Assembly (NCBI GenBank): GCA_021234155.1
Contig: JAJEKV010000003.1
Coordinates: forward strand, 14,554,386 to 14,618,385
DNA from: Isoetes taiwanensis
Lineage: Eukaryota; Streptophyta; Lycopodiopsida; Isoetales; Isoetaceae
Length of the DNA stretch: 64,000 nucleotides
Direction: 5' to 3'
In this document: positions 56,335 through 64,000 of the stretch, in pieces
Position numbering within the stretch: the first letter of the stretch is position 1
Layout: every line of letters starts with the position of its first letter
Translations under genes and position numbers: made by a program
The notes under the pieces: generated by a model
Seen by the model: the letters and a program-made list of their open reading frames with translations, nothing else
Database searches by the model: none
What the model was told of the DNA's origin: nothing

Positions 56335-57589
56335 TTTTATTTCTGCTGCAAAAAAATTATTGATGAAATGACAGTTCTTGCGATTTTTATTTTATTATTG
56401 CCTGTGTACCTCTCATAGTTCAAGTTAATGAAGGGACTGTTGTTTCTTTACAATTCCATCTCGATGCAAAAAATGTCATATGGTTGCTTTATATCTTAAA
56501 TAGTTTAATTCAATGTATAGTAAAAAATTCATATATAAGCAGGATGCATACTAATTTGGGCAAATCTTCCTGTGATATGAGTCTTGCTGTTGGAACATGA
56601 ATCATTGAAACGACCATGATAAACTAGTTCAAATGGATTCTCATTGCCCTAGTAAGTGCCATATTTTTTTGGAATATATACACAATTTAGAAATGCCCCA
56701 GAAGGATAATCATTTGGAGAATAACAGCCATGTAATACACAACTGAGATAGGCTGCTTCCCACTGCATGAACAATATAAAGTGTTGCTTTATCTCTTCTT
56801 AAGGAGTCTCAAATCAACCAATGTTGATATATGTATTGGGCTCTCCAAGCTACACTACAAAAAGAATGGCTGAACTGTTCCATCTTATCTTGTAAGCCTC
56901 AATAAATAGTAATCATGTGAATCGTGCAATATCAAATCCTTGCCTTTCATTTCCAAACTCTTGCCATGCAAGTCCCAATGCTTTGGTAATGATGGGACAA
57001 ATGACGAAGCCTTTTCCAGCCATTGATGCAAAGGTGAATTGCCCTTGGAAGATAAAGCATTGTTGAAGGGTCCTTATAAATGCCATATTTGACTAGACAA
57101 AACTACAGTGCATGTACAACTGCTTTCAAGTGATAAAAGATGTTTGAAGATTGCTAAGGTAAAAGCAAGAATTCTTTCTGAACCACTTCCATTTTAAACA
57201 TTAAACATGTGTATTTTGGTGAGAGACTCGTCTGGAGGGGGAAAACCGGGCGAAGATGAGGCATATCTTTCATTACAGCAATGTACAACAACAATATCAT
57301 GTCTAACAATAGAAAATAAGAAATCAAAACTTCCAAAGGTAATTGTTAAGGAAAAAAGCAAGGTCAAGATGTTAAGATTGCTAAATGTATCAAAGTGGTT
57401 ACGAAGGAAACCTAGGGGGGAACCAAAAGAAACAAAAAACTAAGAAACCCTAGGAACAATTTGGAATTAATAAAAAGAAACCCTGGCAAGGCAACTCGGG
57501 ACTAATGGTGGCAAATAAATAAAAGAAATAAGAAGTCATTTTTAAAGGATACGGTTGAATAAGAAATCATTTTTAAAGGATACGATTGA
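56335..57589. other. Spacer within the Harbinger region, no gene recognised
   Basis: AT-rich. A short basic frame at 57207-57443 has no motif. GGATACG(G/A)TTGA repeats near 57547-57590. Confidence 0.45.
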
Positions 57590-57590
57590 T

Positions 57591-57660
57591 TGAGAGACTC
57601 GAACCTTCACCACCAACATACGAGTCAAAGACTTTAACCACTAGGCTAAACCAGGTATAA
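57591..57660 (-). repeat. tRNA-like sequence, probable SINE head
   Basis: Reversed it shows an A-box TAGCCTAGTGG and B-box GGTTCGAGTCT at near tRNA spacing. An acceptor stem cannot be closed and no credible anticodon loop is visible, so it is called a tRNA-derived repeat and not a tRNA gene. Confidence 0.5.
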
Positions 57661-58163
57661 CTTTAAGGATGCAAATCAAAATTTCATATAATCGTCAAAT
57701 ACTATAAAGAGGCAACAAAACAAAAAGCGGCAGAGAAAAGGGACAACTCCAGAATGCTAAAAGCGAAGAAGAAAAGAATGGGTAGAGCAAATCCGATCAC
57801 GAAATTGAATCAGAGGGAAGGAGATCTATGCTTGACAATCAAAATCAGACTAGTAAGAGCGATTTACAAAAGGAAGCAACCGATTTTTCCAAATATACAG
57901 GTATGGGAGCAAAAGGGGAAAAATATTAAACAGCCACAGATCGGTCCCAGCAATAAACCAACCCATCTTCAATTCTGCATGCCTCTCCAATAGACCTGAA
58001 TGACAACCAACAAAGAAAAGGCATGGCAATCGAAGCATGGCACAAGAAGTTTTGAGGCGGAGTGCCATAGCTGATAATTCACACAGTGTCCAAAAATATT
58101 TAAGTGAAGAAGAAAATATTTCGGAAGAGGTACCGGTTAATCATAGAATACTGAAAGCGCTCA
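57661..58163. other. No recognisable gene
   Basis: Basic open frames at 57754-57993 (plus) and 57850-58068 (minus) overlap and have no motif. Nothing firmer. Confidence 0.45.
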
Positions 58164-58510
58164 ATCACATGAGAATTTGATGCAGTACCTTCAAGATCCA
58201 TTCATGCAAGCAAAAATTCCAGAGCCAAAGCGAGCAAGAATCATTCATAAAACTTATAGATCTACAAATTTGTGCATGCAAGAGAAGCAAAAGAACGAAA
58301 ACATGAACGAATCACATGAGAATTTGATGCAGTCCCTTCAAGATCCATGCATGCAAGCAAAAATTTCATAGCCAAAGCGAGCAAGAATCATTCATAAAAC
58401 TTACAGATCCACAAATTCGTGCATGCAAAAGACATAAAAGAACGAAAACATGAACGAATCACATGAGAATTTGATGTAGTACCTTCAAGATCCATGCAGG
58501 CAAATGAAAA
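58164..58510. repeat. 147-bp tandem repeat, 2.3 copies
   Basis: Units start ATCACATGAGAATTTGATG at 58164, 58311 and 58458 (exact 147-bp period) and contain TTCAAGATCCAT, CATGCAAGCAAAAATT, GAGCAAGAATCATTC and AACGAAAACATGAACG. A TATA motif on the minus strand (complement of 58609-58620) lies just to the right and could drive a transcript into the array. Confidence 0.9.
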
Positions 58511-59536
58511 AACATGAATGTAAACAACTTAGGGTGGGGAGGGAGGGAACTGAGACAAAAAAAACTGCTGTGAGAAGACGCCGATAATGGAGAAAGAGCC
58601 CAAAAAAATGTATATATAGCCTCGTCTCTCCCCAAAATGGCGATCCGACGGTGTCGAATCGCATGCATTTCTGTCATAACTTTTGTTTCAGTCAAAATTA
58701 ATATTGTGCATTTCTGTAATAACTTCTGTATAGCTTGCTTCTTACTTAGTTTTTTGTCTGAGTCTGAGATATATGATTTGATATGATATATGCATGCCAA
58801 CATCCCTATCATTATTGATGTGCCATAGAGTTTTATAATGCAAGTCGTCATAAATGCCATTGATCATAAATGCCCATCAATGTTCCATTGACATGTTCGT
58901 AATCCATTGCCCATTATTAAAGATTGAGCACTTTACAAGGATGTATTCAAGTCTGTACCTTGTACCTGTCTGCAGCAATCAAATCAACCTTTTTGCTTGT
59001 TTGTGCTTCATGCATGCTCATACGTGCTTAGTTATTTGTTGGCCTAATCCTATCATGCAAAACTTTGAAAACCTTGCTCATTGTTGCTTCATGCCATTTA
59101 GACATATGCAAGAACCTAGTTTCCCTTGAAATACACTATGGCAATCTGTTACTCCTTAATAAAAACAACCGAGTGTGAATATGCACCTGTAGTTTTGAAA
59201 CCCAGACATTCCAGCATATATTATCTTTATCTAGTAGTTCACACCTCATCCAGTACCATAAATTGAATACTTCAGTTCTTACTCAATTGCAGATACATTC
59301 AAAAGTATACATACAATAAAATATTTCAAATAATTAGATATAATCTTATATATCTTAAAGTGAAAGTGACCAACAAGGTCAAAACATTGAATTAACTGCA
59401 CTATCAAGTGCTATAAAATACAACTGTAATAGAGCAAATTGCACTAACCAGTGCTACAACTTAAGAGAAATAACTTTCTAAATGAATTATACCCCCATTC
59501 TAGCAACAGATAAAATAGAACAAACAATACTAATTT
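58511..59536. other. No recognisable gene
   Basis: Contains the minus-strand TATA-like GGCTATATATAC and AT-rich DNA. The open frames at 58459-58860 and 58854-59129 are not supported by any motif. Confidence 0.5.
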
Positions 59537-60723
59537 TCATTCTTTCTTTGATGTTTCAAGCTCCTGGAATTTAAACAAGCTATGCTTTTCAATGAGTTCG
59601 TCGCTTTTGTTTTCAAATAAAGCTTTTGCTATCATGTTTCTCCTTGTGGCATCACCAGCAGCGACAATATGAGACTGTGAGCTATAAGATACACTGCTTT
59701 CACTATCCATTGTTCTTGCAAGAGCTTCATCTGTGATCAGCGATGTCCCATGTAACTTGTAGATTCCATATTGGCAATACCTCATTGCCTCCAAATGTTG
59801 ATTAGTGACATCTCCATGTCCATTTCTCTGTCTCTTTGTACCTGCAGCCAACACCTTTTCATGTGCAATAGATGCTTCTAGCTCATGCCTTGTTTCTTTT
59901 GCACAGTTCTCTTGAAATCCATCACCATGAATAATGCAAATATTGTGTAACACAAGACACATCGATACAACATGAACTGTATTCTCTAAGTGCATGTCAT
60001 TCCTCTTCAATAGTATCCTAACCTGGCTTTCAGACGTCCAAAAGCCTGCTCTACTGGCATTCTTGTGCTAGACTGCCCATAATTCCAATAATATTCTTCT
60101 TTGCTCAATCCGTTCTTATGTCCTTTAAAAGGACTCAACATGTAATGGCGTGGTGGATATGCTGCATCATCGACAAGGCAGTAAGGTGCTATGTAGCCGT
60201 TCATGATACGTTGCCCTACAGATGAATGCTGGAATAACGGCCAATCATGGATGCTTCCAGGCCATCCAATATCAAAATCCCATATAAGACACTCTCTTGA
60301 CACTATCAGTTGAAGCAAGAGGGAATGAAAACCCTTTCTGATAGTAATCCTATGGAGATTCCTGTGGTGCTATTATTGAAATGTGACTTCCATCGACTGC
60401 TCAAAAGCCTCTGCTAACCATTTAATATATAGTTCTTTTAGTTTCCAATTTACACAAGTAGCAAACTCTATAGTAGCTTGTTGCGTAGTTGCAAATCCAA
60501 CACAAAAAGGCTCTGCTATACCTAGCAATGTGTCACTTATAGCTAGCCTACTCAAAGCGATCATAATTTTTGTTTCAACTGGTATAACTGCCCTGAACTT
60601 GGTATCATGTCTTATCATTAGCGGCCCTAACTCATGGCACAAGTATTGGAAGGTTGCTTTAGAGATTCGCAACCTCTTTTTTAAATCTAAATTAGTATAG
60701 ATATGCAATAGCACTTGATCCAA
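59537..60723 (-). pseudogene. PIF/Harbinger DDE transposase (HARBI1-like), frameshifted
   Basis: Minus strand in three frames. 60723-60373 is the N-terminal part: ISKATFQYLCHELGPLM, ETKIMIALSRLAISDTL, then VNWKLKELYIKWLAEAFEQS. Near 60390 the catalytic DGSHISIIAP lies in a neighbouring frame, and an in-frame TAG interrupts the following DYYQKG segment. 60318-60007 carries DDE core blocks WDFDIGWPGSIHDWPLFQHS, YCLVDDAAYPPRHYMLSPF (second Asp) and NYGQSSTRMPVEQAFGRLKA (Glu). 60010-59537 is the C-terminal helical part (CLVLHNICIIHGDGF). All three catalytic acids are recognisable but not in one frame, so the enzyme is dead. It is convergent with the Myb-like gene at 55335-56334, the usual two-gene Harbinger design. 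I did not find the terminal inverted repeats. Confidence 0.85.
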
Positions 60724-61975
60724 TCCAATGCCTCTATCATATATCCAAGACCGCCTTGGAGTATTTTTCTCTAGTAATGGATGAACTAAATGCTGAGAAA
60801 AGAGTCATTACTGCTCTCAACCAAGCTATAGCCCTCACATACAGTTGGTAGGAATCATTACTAACATATAATTATAATCGAAGAGGTACCCTACACGCAG
60901 TGAACAATTCTAGGTACAGAAGTAGAAGCTGGAGGATCCGTGAGGCATAGACCCCTTAGAGGTTATGACTTTGAAACTCTTAAGAGTGTAAGGAACCGGA
61001 TAATCTTACGGCGATTACTAACGAAGATCGAAACATTGGGTTTCCTATTAAAAGACGAAGAGGTTGTAGTGCCTCTGCTTCATTATAAGGGAGGCAAGGA
61101 TGAGAACATTTGAAACTGATGAAAAAGAGCTCCTCATGTGGGGTAGTAACCCTTCGGAATTATGGCATAATCCCATGGGTGGTACCATTTCATTTGAAGC
61201 AGCAATAAAGAAAGCCTTCCCATTTTCAGAATTACTTCAGCTCTACTGCTTCCATCAATGTCTTTTCATAATCCTGAAACTTGTATCTCAATTGGAGAAT
61301 GTGGATTGCATACGCCTTGCTCTATCTAGAAGTAAGTATCTAATCAGGTAAATTGGATTTGGATGATGCAAGAAGATAAGAATCCTTATAGCGTAAACCC
61401 TAATGGTATGAGAAAAATTGCAAGGAGAAATTACATGCGTTGCACGATGAAAGAGCACCTCTAAAGCAAAATCTCTGTTCACAAAAGCATTCACAGAAGC
61501 CCGTTGCCGCCAATCTGCACGTTGCTTGCGTGGAGGATGACATATTTGAATTAGGCATCCTCTAATGTGATGATGGCAGTTTGAAAAAAATAACTTCTTG
61601 GGTCCCCCCCACCCCCCCCATATGCCATGTAATTAATTTTGGACTGGCGTGGTGTGATTTCACCCTGAAAAGTCTCCCCTCCTCAAGGAAGGCAACAGAG
61701 GACCGAGGACCGAAGAGTACGGGATAGTTTGGAAATTCAAACAACTTGGAAGGAATTACCAAAATGCTTAAGAAATTGCTAAAAGGTGGTGGAAAATGCA
61801 ATGCAGAGTTCATATGAAATCGGACATTGTGATGTATGGGAAGCTCAAAAGATATTAGAATAAATATGGATCGCAAATATGAGCCGTAGAATTACGAAAA
61901 TGAAATAATTTCCAGATCATCAGAAAAAATCGATGGTGAGATTATAAGTTGCGCAGAGATTATCATGAAAATGGT
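60724..61975. other. No recognisable gene
   Basis: May include the right end of the Harbinger element. A C-run CCCCCCCACCCCCCCC lies at 61604-61619. Open frames at 61100-61351 and 61562-61876 lack motifs. Confidence 0.45.
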
Positions 61976-62439
61976 TTAATACGCAAGTGTTAGCTTACAA
62001 TGAGAATTAGAATTACAATTACAATTAGAATTAGGATTATTGTCCCTAGTGCCCTGAGGCCCCTGGACTGATGTAGCATGAGCGAGTTCCCAGAGGGTGC
62101 TACTAGCGCAACACGCTGATACAGTGTAGCCCTTTTGGAGGACTTTTCTTATTTCTATTGATGCCGGCACCCCGCTTATAATCGGCATCATGGCCGCGTG
62201 GTGGTGCGTCGCTATCATCAGCTTTTAGCTGAGCTCTTTTCGGGCCTTAATGTCCCACCTTTTCTGATGGTTCATATTATAAGCCCTCTTTCCTTGTGCA
62301 TCTCCCAATGCTTAGTTGTCATTTCCCTAATTGCATCTGCCGTATCTTTTATTGTGTCCCCTCTTGTCATTAAGATGTGGACCGGCTGTCCCCGTCTTAT
62401 ATTCCTGTACTTGCTTCTAATGTCTCCGTACACTGTACA

Positions 62440-62958
62440 TTAATTGAGCATGTGGCTCTCGTTTTCCACTGTCCATGTGTTACAAATTCTGCAGATCCGA
62501 TTTTCTCTTTCCACTTTTCTCCACCTGTCCTTTTCAATTCTTAGATCATGGCTCCCCATTCTAAATCTTGCCAAAGTATCCCTTCTTGTTTTCCCTATTA
62601 GGTTGTCCTTATACATTGGCTGTCCTATCTGTTGCTCGGGGTTGAAGATTGCTGTTAGCCATAGTGTTTTGGTTCCGCTGTGTTTTTGTAGCCATGCTTT
62701 CGTTGCTATTTCGACCCAGTCTTCATTCCATTTTCCTTCATTTACCAGATCGCTCAGGTTTAGTCCCATCTCTCTCGTCCAAGCTGCCACCTCCCTGAAC
62801 CACCCGCTGCCTATGATGATATGTGACTTGGCCGATTCGCTGATTGCGATTGCTGACAGCTTTCCAGCATGACCACCCTTGTTATCTTTCATCAAGTATC
62901 TGACGGCCCTCTCCCATGCCCTTACCTCCATTGGTTTCTGGCCTGGCTCATATACCAT
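62440..62958 (-). CDS. LINE ORF2 C-terminal domain with Cys/His knuckle
   Basis: 172 codons. RAWERAVRYLMKDNKGGHAG, then WFREVAAWTREMGLNLSDLV, TLARFRMGSHDLRIEKDRW and the knuckle start CRICNTWTVENESHML (C-x2-C-x9-H). The second half of the knuckle is cut by a stop, so the last Cys of the usual C-C-H-C set is missing. No PIP-box is present, unlike LINE copy 1. Confidence 0.7.
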   Translation of the reverse strand: MVYEPGQKPMEVRAWERAVRYLMKDNKGGHAGKLSAIAISESAKSHIIIGSGWFREVAAWTREMGLNLSDLVNEGKWNEDWVEIATKAWLQKHSGTKTLWLTAIFNPEQQIGQPMYKDNLIGKTRRDTLARFRMGSHDLRIEKDRWRKVERENRICRICNTWTVENESHMLN

Positions 62959-63160
62959 GGTTGTCAGAGGTGTATTTGCCCGTACTCTGAATTCTTGTCT
63001 ATGCCATTGCCTAAAGATCCCTTCTTGCTTATTCCATTTCTTTTCTGATAGGCCAGGTCCCCATGCCTCTGATCCATATAGCTGTGTTGGTGCGACTACC
63101 GTATTAAACAGATAACACTTGATCTTCCAGTCAACTATTCTGCTTCTATTACAGAAATTT

Positions 63161-63661
63161 TCATACTAAAATAACTTCCAATGGCTGCCTGGAATCTAAC
63201 ATCCGCGCCCTGGACCAATTGCCTGTGCCGTGTGCATCATATCCTAGGTATTTGTATTCCGCCGCCTCTTCCAGTTCTGTCCCCACATATTTGAAAGGTA
63301 TGTGCCTATTCCTGGTGCCAAATGTGACTATTTTGGTTTTTGCTAGATTTACTGTTAGCCCTATCTTTTCACAGAATGCCTCTAGTAGCCCTAGTAACCT
63401 GCGCATGCCCTTGCTCTTTGTAGCCATGCTTAAATCATCTGCATATAGCATGATAGGTACCTTAATGTCCCCCAGTGTGGGGGTATCTGCATCCCCTTGG
63501 TGTTCTGTGATGAACCCTTGCAATGCATCTATGTATATACCGAATATTGTCGGGGACAGAGGGCATCCCTGCTTAACTCCTGTGTCACAATCTATCGTCT
63601 GCCCTTCTTGTTCCATTTTTGCATATACTCTCTGATACAGTCGCGCTATTGATCCTACCAT
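63161..63661 (-). pseudogene. LINE reverse transcriptase palm and thumb fragment
   Basis: Motif B region (DCDTGVKQGCPLSPTIFGIY), motif C MLYADDLSMATKS and the following primer-grip region (INLAKTKIVTFG-type: VNLAKTKIVTFGTRN), then YKYLGYDAHGTGNWSRAR. The upstream part (63986-63786) is in another frame, with the fragment carrying motif A worn away near 63720, so the copy is inactive. Confidence 0.85.
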
Positions 63662-64000
63662 GTCTTCTAAGGCTCGTAATCTACTAGTCTTTGTAGCAAC
63701 TTTTCCCTTGGGACTGTATCAAATGCTTTCCTAAAGTCTATAAAGCAGCAATTTATCCTCTTCCCTTATGACTTGCATTGTTCTATCAAGATTCAAGTGT
63801 TACCAGATGATCTATGGTTGAGTGCTCTGGTCTATGGTTGAGTGCCCTTAGCTTTTTTGTTTCTGCCCAATGTTTCAGTTTATTGTCCAACACTTTCCTA
63901 AACCACTTGGCAAAGATAGAGCTCACCATTATCGTCCTATGGTTCCCAAGTTCTTCCCTGCTTCCTCTCTTATGTAGGGGTATCACCCTGTTGTATGTCC

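Larger units (their letters stand above)
61976..64000 (-). mobile_element. LINE copy 3 (antisense), 5' end beyond the window
   Basis: Minus strand from the window edge: RT fingers (MIPLHKRGSREELGNHRTIM, STIDHLVTLES; 63986-63786), palm (GVKQGCPLSPTIFGIYIDAL, catalytic YADD; 63661-63161), then, after a frame change, the C-terminal domain (62958-62440). The 3'UTR follows, ending in a hexanucleotide-like tail (complement of 61990-62035) of TAATTG/TAATTC repeats. A different subfamily from LINE 1 and 2, though the same overall design. Confidence 0.85.

Noticed and set aside
57591-57660. tRNA gene
   Set aside because: A- and B-boxes are present but no acceptor stem or credible anticodon arm; better a SINE head.

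Overview
The window is nuclear DNA of a vascular plant, most likely a fern. Evidence: spliceosomal introns with GT..AG borders, a plant NAP1 ending in a CaaX-like tetrapeptide, a PPR protein built from many 31-residue S-type repeats, plant-type Copia, Gypsy, LINE, MULE and Harbinger elements, and low gene density. The fern call is an inference from the style of the PPR array and the element load; no marker gene fixes the species.

Layout. 1-8 kb: repeats only (a retroelement remnant, a doubled tRNA-headed SINE-like repeat, a 70-bp tandem duplication). 8.1-12.6 kb: two antisense LINE copies with a truncated Copia element (LTR, primer-binding site, gag) nested between them. 12.8-20.7 kb: a PPR gene whose 5' half and upstream region are tandemly duplicated (3.49 kb, almost identical copies). 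21.4-25.9 kb: long arrays of GATTC-rich short repeats with a duplicated 0.5-kb spacer. 26.6-27.5 kb: a GT-rich minisatellite. 27.5-29.4 kb: a broken HAD/FCP1-like phosphatase gene behind coiled-coil exons. 29.95-36.3 kb: an LTR-flanked element with no gag-pol. 36.3-39.4 kb: a 5'-truncated L1-type LINE inserted in a minisatellite. 40.8-42.8 kb: a Pack-MULE carrying cytochrome P450 fragments. 43.9-46.6 kb: an intact 11-exon NAP1 gene. 49-54 kb: a retroelement remnant, a Gypsy pol fragment and three tandem LTRs. 55.3-60.7 kb: a decayed PIF/Harbinger transposon (Myb-like protein and DDE transposase). 62-64 kb: a third LINE.

The most unusual object is the LTR-flanked element at 29.95-36.3 kb. It carries a decayed gene for a histone H3-like protein. 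The gene starts with the H3 N-terminal sequence MARTK, has a linker of about 225 residues, and ends in a clear H3 histone fold with some features of the centromeric variant CENH3. A second, unrecognised gene of about 490 codons follows. Each of these two genes has its own TATA promoter preceded by a telo-box-like ACCCTAAAA and by a pair of about 65-nt hairpins. A third promoter with a full telo-box lies before the 3' repeat. I know of no described LTR element with this cargo.

Only NAP1, and possibly the full-length PPR gene, look like functional host genes. Most of the rest is mobile DNA in various states of decay.
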